From Cyanobium sp. PCC 7001 (GTDB taxonomy: Bacteria > Cyanobacteriota > Cyanobacteriia > PCC-6307 > Cyanobiaceae), in contig NZ_DS990556.1 of the NCBI RefSeq assembly GCF_000155635.1, positions 610,416 to 674,415 of the forward strand: a stretch of 64,000 nucleotides of DNA, written 5' to 3'. The notes under the pieces are model-generated. The model did not search any database. It was not told where the DNA came from and saw only the letters and a list, made by a program, of their open reading frames with translations. The translations under genes and the position numbers were made by a program. Below are positions 34,840 to 42,092 of the stretch, piece by piece (the stretch's first letter is position 1; each line of letters opens with the position of its first letter).

Positions 34840-36153
34840 GTGAGCCTCGATGACGCCAGCCCCCTGAACGCCCGCCAGCAGGCCATCGCCCTGATCGACG
34901 GCAACAACTTCTATGCCTCCTGCGAGGCCGTGATGGATCCATCGCTGCTGGGCCGGCCCCTGGTGGTGCTCTCCAACAACGACGGCTGCATCGTGTCGCG
35001 CAGTGCCGAGGCCCGGCGGCTCGGCATCGCCATGGGCACGCCCTACTTCCAGGTGCAGCGCCAGCTGGAGCGGCTGGGGGTGGAGGTGCGCAGCTCCAAT
35101 TACGCCCTCTACGCCGACATGAGCCAGCGGCTGATGGCCACGCTGGAGCGCTGGGTGGAGGAGCTGGAGATCTATTCGATCGATGAGGCCTTCGGCCTGC
35201 TGAGCCGCCGGCAGGGCGAGGACCTCAGCGGCTGGGGCCTGCAGGTGCGCCAGACGGTGCACCGCGAGCTGGGGCTGCCCGTGGCCGTGGGCCTCGCCTC
35301 CACCAAGGTGCGGGCCAAGCTGGCCAACCGCCTGGCCAAGGCGCAGCCCGCCCACCACCACGTGTTCGACCTGGAGGCCCAGGCCGACCCCACGGCCTGG
35401 CTGCAGCAGGTGCCGATCGAGGACGTGTGGGGCATCGGCCGGCGCCTGGCCCGCTGGTGCCGGTTGCGGGGTGTCGCCGATGCCCGCGCCCTGCGCGACA
35501 TGCCCAGCGGCGAACTGCGTCAGAAGTGCGGCGTGGTGGGCCTGCGGCTGCAGCAGGAGTTGCGCGGCCACCGCTGTCTGCCGCTCACCCTGGTGCCGCC
35601 CCCGAAACAGGAGACCTGCGTGAGCCGCAGTTTCAGCCAGCCGGTGCGCAGCGCCGCCGAGCTGCGCCAGGCGGTGGCCACCTACACGGTGCGGGCCGCC
35701 GAGAAGCTGCGCCGCCAGCGGCAGAGGGCCGGTGCCCTGAGCGTGTTCGTGCGCAGCAACCCGTTCAACGGCACCAGCTTCTACAGCAACAGCGCCACCG
35801 TGACCCTGGCGGTGCCCAGCAACGACACCGCCGTGCTGCTGGCGGCGGCCCTGCCGCTGGCGGAGACGCTGTTCCGCCCCTGCCATCCCCTGCAGAAGGC
35901 CGGCGTGCTGCTGCTGCAGCTGCAGGGGGAGGAGCTGCTGCAACACCATCTGCTGCAGCCCCTGCCACCGGAACAGCAGCAGCGCCGGGCCGCCCTGATG
36001 GCGGTGCTGGACCATCTGAACCGCCGCTACGGCAGCGGCACCGTGCGCTGGGCCGCCTGCGGTCTGCAACCGGTGTGGGCGATGCGGCGGCAGCGGCTCT
36101 CCCATGCCGCCACCACCCGGCTCGCGGCGATTCCCCGGGTGCTGGCCCGCTGA
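34840..36153 (+). CDS. umuC: UmuC, catalytic subunit of translesion DNA polymerase V type
   Basis: UmuC is a Y-family polymerase that copies damaged DNA. The 437-residue protein from GTG 34840 has the metal-binding ALIDGNNFYASCE near 15-28, the LVVLSNNDGCIVSRS finger motif, the catalytic YSIDEAFGLL, helix-hairpin-helix segments around VWGIGRRLARW and a little-finger domain with SRSFSQPV. The length is normal. It shares an SOS-regulated unit with umuD. Confidence 0.93.
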   Translation: MSLDDASPLNARQQAIALIDGNNFYASCEAVMDPSLLGRPLVVLSNNDGCIVSRSAEARRLGIAMGTPYFQVQRQLERLGVEVRSSNYALYADMSQRLMATLERWVEELEIYSIDEAFGLLSRRQGEDLSGWGLQVRQTVHRELGLPVAVGLASTKVRAKLANRLAKAQPAHHHVFDLEAQADPTAWLQQVPIEDVWGIGRRLARWCRLRGVADARALRDMPSGELRQKCGVVGLRLQQELRGHRCLPLTLVPPPKQETCVSRSFSQPVRSAAELRQAVATYTVRAAEKLRRQRQRAGALSVFVRSNPFNGTSFYSNSATVTLAVPSNDTAVLLAAALPLAETLFRPCHPLQKAGVLLLQLQGEELLQHHLLQPLPPEQQQRRAALMAVLDHLNRRYGSGTVRWAACGLQPVWAMRRQRLSHAATTRLAAIPRVLAR

Positions 36154-36215
36154 TCGGCCACGCCGGCACCGGCCTCAGGAGTGCTGGAGCAGCTGCAGGG
36201 TGCGCTGGCGGGGGC

Positions 36216-36371
36216 TCACCAGTAGCACCAGCCGCTCGGCGCGGGGCTGGCGCAGGCCCCGGTCCAGTCGCCGGCGTCCGGTGTCACGAGGGCAGGGACG
36301 GCGAGGGCTTCCTTGAGGTCACCCCCATCACCGATGCCGTCGCGGTGCCAGATCACCTGGAAGAACGCCAT
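36216..36371 (-). pseudogene. shortened paralogue of the 39133-39384 gene
   Basis: The frame MAFFQVIWHRDGIGDGGDLK mirrors the N-terminus of the intact 83-residue protein at 39133-39384 (MAFFEVLWHGDGIGDGGDLD). Similarity fades after about 40 residues and the frame ends at 51. In another frame the following bases read LRQPRAERLVLLVSPRQRT, possibly the tail of an unrelated gene, so the paralogue looks truncated by fusion to other sequence. It lies between umuC and the NapH-like gene. Confidence 0.65.
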
Positions 36372-36452
36372 GCGGGACGAACTGCAGGTGGGTGAATGTG
36401 GCTAGCCAGCCTGTGGGGCAGGGCGCCGGGGCGCCGTGTCAGGGCGCTCCGT

Positions 36453-37784
36453 TCAGGGCTGCGGCGAGCGCGCCATCTCGCGCAGAGCGATCTGATGGCG
36501 GCTGGCCTCCTCGCGGTACAGCTCCTCCGAGCGCGGCCACGTGCGCATGAGCCAAACGGAACTCAGACAGCCCAGGGCCACCGCTGCGTAGGTAGGCAGG
36601 GGCACGGGGAGAAGATGCAGAACGTTGTGGCCGGAAAAAATAAAGTAGAAGTTGAAGATCAGAAAGGTCGTCACGGAGAGCATGCGATGACGCACGGTCT
36701 CCCGAGTCAGCGTGGAGCCTCTGCGCAGGAGATTGGCATGGATCACACGTTCCAGAGTGAAGCCCAGCAGACAGGCCGCGACAACACCGACTCCCAGGGT
36801 GAGTGGCACCGCCAGCAGTTTCGGAATCGGCAGGGCACTCCCCATCATGTAGAACCCGGGAGACAGCAAGTGATCAAGCTGGCCGGGCTCATGGGCCCAG
36901 ATTCCAGACAAGTAATACCACCAGTTGCCCGCATAAAATAAATAGAAAAAGAAATAGGAGATCACCAGGCCAGCATAGCCATAATACAAAACACCCTTGC
37001 TGCGGGTCATCAGATTCCGCCAGTAGTGCTTTTCAGAATCGATATCGATGCACGTGGAGGCGCAGCCCACGCAAGTGCTTGCCTCCAGACCCGGATCTCC
37101 CTCCTCGCTGCGACACATGGACTGCGTGGCCCTGATCCGGGGAGTGGCCTTGAGATGAGCAGGGTTGGAGAGGAGGCCTCGGGGACCGCTGTAGAACTCC
37201 TCCACAGGGGAAACAGGGCAGAAATATTGACACCAGGATTTGCCGTCATAGACAAAGCCGACAATGACGGCAGCCGTGATGAAGAACAGGAAAAACAGAA
37301 ACAGTGCTGTGCGCTCCGAGTTCACGAACAGGATCCGGCAGCACAGTGCCACATACAACGTGACAAGCTGCAGATAGGTGTGATGGCGCTCCAGAAAGCT
37401 GTTCCGTGCAACCTTCTGGGGCGCGGGCAATGGAAGCCAGGAGACCCTGCGCCGCCCGATCCGACCCAACTGGGAGAAGAACGACAACGGACAGATCCTT
37501 CGCCACAGTTCATGGCCGAACAGGAACACCACGGCCACCAGCAAGGGCAGGAGCAGTCCCCAGAAGAGTGGAGCCCCAAGGGGGTACTGCAACGACTCCA
37601 CGATCTGGCCCTGAACCATCACCCGGTTGCCGCCGCTGCCCTCGAGGCGGGTGAGAAGCCCGTCCGGAGTCGTCAGGACCGGGGTGAACGGGTCATACAG
37701 CAGGCTGACGAGAATGACAGCCCAGAAGGTCGCCAGGCCGAGGCGAACCCTGCGGGCGACCCGTTCAGCGAGCACATAAGCCAT
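36453..37784 (-). CDS. NapH/NosR-type polyferredoxin-like membrane protein
   Basis: The 443-residue protein has about eight hydrophobic segments and the cysteine motifs of the NapH/NosR/RdxA group: RRICPLSFFSQLGRIGRR near residue 96, WCQYFCPVSPVEEFY near 183 and STCVGCASTCIDID near 236. Such proteins move electrons between the quinone pool and iron-sulfur partners. Nitrate or nitrous oxide reductase genes are not nearby, so its partner is unknown. Base composition at its 5' end is lower in G+C than the neighbours, suggesting possible acquisition. The long upstream gap carries direct repeats. Confidence 0.75.
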   Translation of the reverse strand: MAYVLAERVARRVRLGLATFWAVILVSLLYDPFTPVLTTPDGLLTRLEGSGGNRVMVQGQIVESLQYPLGAPLFWGLLLPLLVAVVFLFGHELWRRICPLSFFSQLGRIGRRRVSWLPLPAPQKVARNSFLERHHTYLQLVTLYVALCCRILFVNSERTALFLFFLFFITAAVIVGFVYDGKSWCQYFCPVSPVEEFYSGPRGLLSNPAHLKATPRIRATQSMCRSEEGDPGLEASTCVGCASTCIDIDSEKHYWRNLMTRSKGVLYYGYAGLVISYFFFYLFYAGNWWYYLSGIWAHEPGQLDHLLSPGFYMMGSALPIPKLLAVPLTLGVGVVAACLLGFTLERVIHANLLRRGSTLTRETVRHRMLSVTTFLIFNFYFIFSGHNVLHLLPVPLPTYAAVALGCLSSVWLMRTWPRSEELYREEASRHQIALREMARSPQP

Positions 37785-38581
37785 GACGAAACCAACAAAG
37801 TGCGCGTGACCTCAGACCAACCAGGCGAAAGGAATGCTTGCGCTGGCTGGACCTGATGAGAAAAGTGTGTGACTGACTACGTTTTGGGAAGACTGTGTTT
37901 CCGGAAAGACTGTGTCGGACCGCAAAGGTGGGACAGCAAAGGGGGCCGCAAAGGTCAGCCCGCATAGGCCCGGACAGTAAAATCCAGGCAATTAAGTCTC
38001 CTCACAGTAGTCCCATGACCCATCTTGGGAACACTTCCCGCAATCAGATCTGCTTATTGAGCAACAATCACCAGCTGCACAAGGATTCATGTGTCCACCA
38101 CTACTGTCTTGACCATGGGTCCCGCCGAATGGCACTGACAGTGATGGCCCCGGCAAGGAATCAGTTGTGATCCAGGGCACTTCTCTCTGGTCATGAGGAA
38201 CACGGGCCTACCGCATGCTGGGCATCCAGCGCATCACAGGCCTCACGCTTCGATGATCCTGAGAGGATTCCGAACGGGGTCTGCGGTGATCCCGAAACGA
38301 CCAGGAACGCTGCCCAGGTGCGGGCAGCAGGTGCCGGCCGTTCAGTTCACCGTGTCGGTTCTGGGATGGACCCGAACTGGAGGTGGGAACGCACAGGGCT
38401 CGAGGCAGCCGCCGAGGGCGCCTCACAGAACCGCTCGGGAGGATCCACGAAGGCGGCACTGCCGAGCCACGGTCGAGCTCCTGTGAAGCCCCTACGGGTC
38501 ACTGCCCCAGTGCCCACCGCGGTGTCACCGCGCCGCCCCCGCCGTGCCGGCTCCTGGGCCGAGTCGGCCATCCCGATCGGG
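37785..38581. other. long intergenic stretch with direct repeats
   Basis: No gene is visible in this 797-base stretch, which begins lower in G+C than the backbone. Two pairs of exact direct repeats lie upstream of the NapH-type gene: AAGACTGTGT at 37889-37898 and 37906-37915 (17-base period) and CCGCAAAGGT at 37920-37929 and 37946-37955 (26-base period). They may be regulator sites for that gene. The part beyond 38160 shows only short random frames and leads into gene debris. Confidence 0.45.
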
Positions 38582-38960
38582 TCAGATCCCCTGATCCCGC
38601 CAGGGAGCGCTGTTGAAGCGGCGCCCGCCCAGTGAGGGCTGATGGCCAAGGGTGTTGTTGGTCGAGAGGCTCACCACAGCACCGAGTCGGCCAGCGAGCT
38701 TGACGCAGCCTTGGGATGTCTGTGGGGTGTAGCACTGCACCTCCAGCTGATTGCAACCTCGCTTCGGAATCAAGCCAACCTGGAAGGGTTGAATCCTGCA
38801 CAAGATGGGCTTGGTATCGATCTGACGGAGCCCATGGAAATCGGCCAGGCTGTAGTTGACTAAGCAATGATCATCCACCTGGATGCCGTCACCATGGCCA
38901 TGGCGCGCCTTGTGCACCAGATCGCTGATGCGCATCGCCAGGTACTGAGGTGACTGGACC
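38582..38960 (-). pseudogene. truncated copy of the TIM-barrel-like secreted protein gene
   Basis: The frame WVQSPQYLAMRISDLVHKAR, then DGIQVDDHCLVNYSLADF, IQPFQVGLIPKRGCNQLEVQ and GAVVSLSTNNTLG is a clear homologue of the C-terminal 60% of the protein at 41257-41970. The signal peptide and first 85 or so residues are missing; similarity stops abruptly near 38960, where unrelated sequence begins. The intact relative lies only 2.7 kb away, so this is a local duplicate or a remnant of a tandem pair. Confidence 0.8.
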
Positions 38961-39059
38961 CACTGCCGCAGGCGCGGCCAGCGCGAGGGCCAGGACCAGA
39001 GGGGTGGAGAAGGCGGGATCAGCCGGCAGCGTGAAGAGCGGCCCGCTGCCGGCCTGCCT

Positions 39060-39132
39060 GTTCCTCGCCTCCAGCCGGCCGGCGCCGAGGTTGTGCTCCT
39101 CCAGGGCACTGATCGCGGCCCAGAGCTGGCGG
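39060..39132 (-). pseudogene. 73-bp fragment of dnaG
   Basis: About 73 bases here match an internal segment of the intact dnaG near 42591-42663 with few differences (for example GAGGTTGTGCTCCTCCAGGG against GAGGTTGTCCTCCTCCAGGG, then CAGAGCTGGCGG in both). It ends precisely where the stop codon of the 39133-39384 gene begins. Together with the TIM-barrel fragment it looks like a collapsed copy of the TIM-barrel-dnaG neighbourhood. Confidence 0.75.
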
Positions 39133-39384
39133 TCAGGGCAGGGCGGCCAGGGCGGCCTCGATCATGCTGGCGCTCACCGGGATCGTCTCCAGCTCGTCGG
39201 CGTTGTCGAGGTAGGCCTCGAAGGAGGCGTAGCGGCGGATGCAGGGCTCGGCGCCGGGGGCGGCGCAGGCCTCGCTCCAGTTGCCGTCATCCGGCTTCAC
39301 CAGGGCATAGGCGGTGAGGGCCTCGTCGAGGTCACCGCCATCGCCGATGCCATCGCCATGCCAGAGCACCTCGAAGAAAGCCAT
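39133..39384 (-). CDS. hypothetical protein, MAFFEV-type
   Basis: The 83-residue protein starts MAFFEVLWHGDGIGDGGDLD, with two cysteines in the middle (EACAAPGAEPCIRRYASFEA) and a helical C-terminus. A truncated paralogue lies at 36216-36371. It has no signal peptide or membrane segment. I do not recognise the family. It sits between a dnaG fragment and the mechanosensitive-channel-like gene. Confidence 0.6.
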   Translation of the reverse strand: MAFFEVLWHGDGIGDGGDLDEALTAYALVKPDDGNWSEACAAPGAEPCIRRYASFEAYLDNADELETIPVSASMIEAALAALP

Positions 39385-39459
39385 AGAGCGTTGCGTTGAA
39401 GGGGCGGGACGACAGATGGCGATTTCAGGCTACCGAGGCTGGGCCGATGGCCAGGGCGC

Positions 39460-41103
39460 CTAGGTCTGCTGGCGCAGGGCATCCCTCCAGGCACGCAACT
39501 GCTCGGCCGCCACGTCGCGGCCCCCCACCCCGAAGGCGACGGCGGCCGCCACGGCGATCGAGCCCAGCACCAGCCCGAAGGCCAGGGTGACGATGGAAGG
39601 AGCAACCCCGATCTGCTGCAGGGCCATGGCACCGCTGAAGCCCAGGATGGCCACCCGGGCGGCCTGGGCCAGCAGGCCGGCCTGCACCGTCTGGGAGCTC
39701 ACGATCAGGCGGGCCGCCAGGTTGGCGATCGCGAGGCCGAAGGCGAACACGATCACACCGGCGAGGATCCGGCCGAACACCAGCAGCAGCCCACTCACGA
39801 TCTCGGTGATGGCGGGAAGGTTGAGCACATTGGCGGCTGCCACGGCGCCGAACAGCACCACTGCGCCCAGCACGGCGACGCCCACCACCTCGGAGGGCCG
39901 CCGCGGGGCCGGGACCTCGATCTCAGGGCCGGCCTGCTCGTCGCCCCGCTCGGAAATCTGCTCGGAAACCTGGTCGGATGCCTGCGCGGAAGCCTGCGCC
40001 TCCCCGTCCTCCACCAGACCCAGCTGCTGCACCCAGTGATCGAAGCCGAATCCGGTGAACAGCCGCACCGCGAGCTGCTCGAGGAACTGCCCCAGCACTA
40101 CGGCCAGGGCCAGGATGGCCGCTGCCGTGAACACCTGGGGGAGGGCGCCGAGCACCGTGCTGAGCATGGCGATGGCCGGGCCGGCGATGGCCGGCATGGC
40201 CAGGGCCTCCAGGGCGGCGATCGCCGTGGGGATCAGCACGAGCACATAGCTCACGGTGCCGGCCAGGCCTGAGAGCGACTGGCCGGGCTGCTGTGGATCG
40301 AGCCCCATGCCTTCGCCCAGCTGATCCACGCCGGTGGACCCGAGCAGGTTGCGCACCAGGGTGCGGACGGTGCGGGCCAGCAGCCATCCCACCACCGCGA
40401 TGGTGGCCGCCTTGGCGAGCAGCGGCACCGCGGCCATGAAGGTGTTGAGCAGGTTGAGCAGCGGCAGAAGCTGGTTGCCGAGATTCAGCGCGTTGAGAAC
40501 CAGCGGCAGGAAGAACAGAAGGATCAGCCAGTACAGGAGGTTGGCGAGGGTCTGACTCGACAGCAGTCCCGGCGCGGTCGGATCGGAGTCGTCCTCCTCC
40601 TCGGGAGAGAACAGGCGCTCATCCAGCTGAAGCTGCTGGGCGGTCTGCAGCAGCACCGCCCGCGCCAGGCTGGCCACCATCCAGCCCAGGGCAGCCAGCA
40701 GACCCGCTGCCCCCAGCTGCGGCAGGAAGGAGAAAATCTGGGAGAGGAAGTCGTTGAGCGGTTCCGAAACGGTGGTGAGGTTGAGGGCGTTGAGGGCTGC
40801 CACCAGCGCCAGCACCAGCACCACCCAGAACACCAGTGCAGCCAGCAGCCGATCGAGCCGCAGGTTGCGCTGACCCGGACGTTCCGGGTCCCGGATGGCA
40901 TGGGCGACGCGCTCATCCAGCTGGGTGCGGCGCAGCAGGCTGCGGACGCTTCTGGCCGCAAGCCCGGCCACCAGCCAGCCCACCAGCAGGATGGCCAGCG
41001 CCCCCAGCAGGTTGACCACCAGCGGCATCAGCGTGGGGGAAAGCACGTCCACGGGCATTGCGGCCAGTGGCGGCGGCTGAACAGGAAGGTTGGCAACAAC
41101 CAT
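39460..41103 (-). CDS. mechanosensitive ion channel-like membrane protein (TM-helix repeat type)
   Basis: The 547-residue protein (ATG at 41103; a GTG 36 bases upstream is possible) is built from repeated units, each a pair of membrane helices followed by an amphipathic stretch with VGWLLARTVRTLVRNLL or GWLVAGLAARSVRSLLRRT. This is the conserved TM-helix repeat found in CmpX-like proteins related to MscS. About ten hydrophobic segments are visible, with an acidic low-complexity loop near 375-400. A classical MscS beta domain is not seen. A role in osmotic or membrane stress is inferred from family. Confidence 0.8.
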   Translation of the reverse strand: MVVANLPVQPPPLAAMPVDVLSPTLMPLVVNLLGALAILLVGWLVAGLAARSVRSLLRRTQLDERVAHAIRDPERPGQRNLRLDRLLAALVFWVVLVLALVAALNALNLTTVSEPLNDFLSQIFSFLPQLGAAGLLAALGWMVASLARAVLLQTAQQLQLDERLFSPEEEDDSDPTAPGLLSSQTLANLLYWLILLFFLPLVLNALNLGNQLLPLLNLLNTFMAAVPLLAKAATIAVVGWLLARTVRTLVRNLLGSTGVDQLGEGMGLDPQQPGQSLSGLAGTVSYVLVLIPTAIAALEALAMPAIAGPAIAMLSTVLGALPQVFTAAAILALAVVLGQFLEQLAVRLFTGFGFDHWVQQLGLVEDGEAQASAQASDQVSEQISERGDEQAGPEIEVPAPRRPSEVVGVAVLGAVVLFGAVAAANVLNLPAITEIVSGLLLVFGRILAGVIVFAFGLAIANLAARLIVSSQTVQAGLLAQAARVAILGFSGAMALQQIGVAPSIVTLAFGLVLGSIAVAAAVAFGVGGRDVAAEQLRAWRDALRQQT

Positions 41104-41256
41104 CGACACCTCGTCGGGACTCGCTTTCAACCTGACCACCAGGGCAGGTGGAGACCATGAAGGAGTTAGAAAGAAACACGCGCCGCGTCATCTGCACTGC
41201 GGCCTCTGCTCTGGAGCTCAGCGCTTGGCTCAAGGCTGGGGCTCGGGGCTGGGAGA

Positions 41257-41970
41257 TCAGCGCTGGGTCTGGAATGCGGCGGCCCTGGGCTGCACATCCG
41301 GCCAGAGGAAGGTGTTGAACTGCCGCGCGCCGAGGCTGCTGCGCTGCCCCAGGGTGTTGGCGGTGGAGAGACTCACCACCGCGCCCAGCCGATCCGCCAG
41401 CTTCAGACATTGGCTGAAGGTCTGGGATGTGTAGCACTGCACATCGAGTTGATTGCAGCCTCCCCGGGGCACGAGAGCCGCCTGGAAGGGCTGGATGCTG
41501 CAGAAGATCGGCTTGGTGTAGAGCTGACGCAACCGGTAGAAGGCCGCCAGGCTGTAGTTGGCGAAGAAGTGGTCATCCACCTGGATGCCATCGGCATGGC
41601 GGGCCTCATGGATGAGGTCGGTCACGCTCATCGCGCGGTACTGGGGGGATTGCACCCACACCACGGGAATCAGCCCCTGGGCTCGCGCCTCCTTCGCCAC
41701 CTGTTTCTGTACGGCGTCATCGACGTTGCGGTAGTCGAGGAAGACCACCCGGTAGCGGTTGGCCCGGATCTGGGCCATCAGCTGGGGCACGGCCTGCCTG
41801 GAGTTGTAGAACCAGATCTGGGGCTTGGAGAGCCAGGTGCCATTGGGGGTGGCGCCCGCCGCCTTCGGTGCGAGCGCCAGGGTCGCCAGAACGGTGAGGG
41901 CCGCGATGCTCCTCAGGCCGGTGGGCATCCCGGACGACGGCGGGGTCAGGGGAAGGCGTCGCACGAACAT
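41257..41970 (-). CDS. secreted TIM-barrel-like protein of unknown function
   Basis: I chose the ATG at 41970, giving a signal peptide (core SIAALTVLATLALAP, cut after KAAGA). The 237-residue product continues with KPQIWFYNSRQAVPQLMAQI, VVFLDYRNVDDAVQK, IPVVWVQSPQYRAM and DGIQVDDHFFANYS, a strand-helix rhythm with acidic strand ends like glycoside-hydrolase-type barrels. The exact family is not recognised. The start overlaps the stop of a 40-residue frame that itself overlaps dnaG, suggesting coupling to dnaG. A truncated copy lies at 38582-38960. Confidence 0.65.
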   Translation of the reverse strand: MFVRRLPLTPPSSGMPTGLRSIAALTVLATLALAPKAAGATPNGTWLSKPQIWFYNSRQAVPQLMAQIRANRYRVVFLDYRNVDDAVQKQVAKEARAQGLIPVVWVQSPQYRAMSVTDLIHEARHADGIQVDDHFFANYSLAAFYRLRQLYTKPIFCSIQPFQAALVPRGGCNQLDVQCYTSQTFSQCLKLADRLGAVVSLSTANTLGQRSSLGARQFNTFLWPDVQPRAAAFQTQR

Positions 41971-42092
41971 CACCAGGTCATGCCGTTCCACTGGACATGC
42001 CCTCGATGGAGCCCGACCTGCGGAACGAACCAGCTGCCACCGTCATAGACCCGATGGGGCCCCGCGGCAGCGGTGCCGTCAGCCGGCCACAT
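41970..42092 (-). CDS. 40-residue small protein bridging dnaG and the secreted protein gene
   Basis: From ATG 42092 the frame gives a 40-residue product with RVYDGGSWFVPQVGLHRGHV and a Trp at the end. Its start overlaps the last bases of dnaG (14 bases) and its stop overlaps the start of the next gene (TGATG). Such chained overlaps are typical of translated small genes. The aromatic, glycine-rich sequence looks non-random, but I know no family. Confidence 0.4.
   Translation of the reverse strand: MWPADGTAAAGPHRVYDGGSWFVPQVGLHRGHVQWNGMTW

Noticed and set aside
38160-38640. Several overlapping frames of 75-105 residues
   Set aside because: All are low-complexity Arg/Pro/Ser/Ala translations on both strands with no motif; the stretch is treated as non-coding debris.
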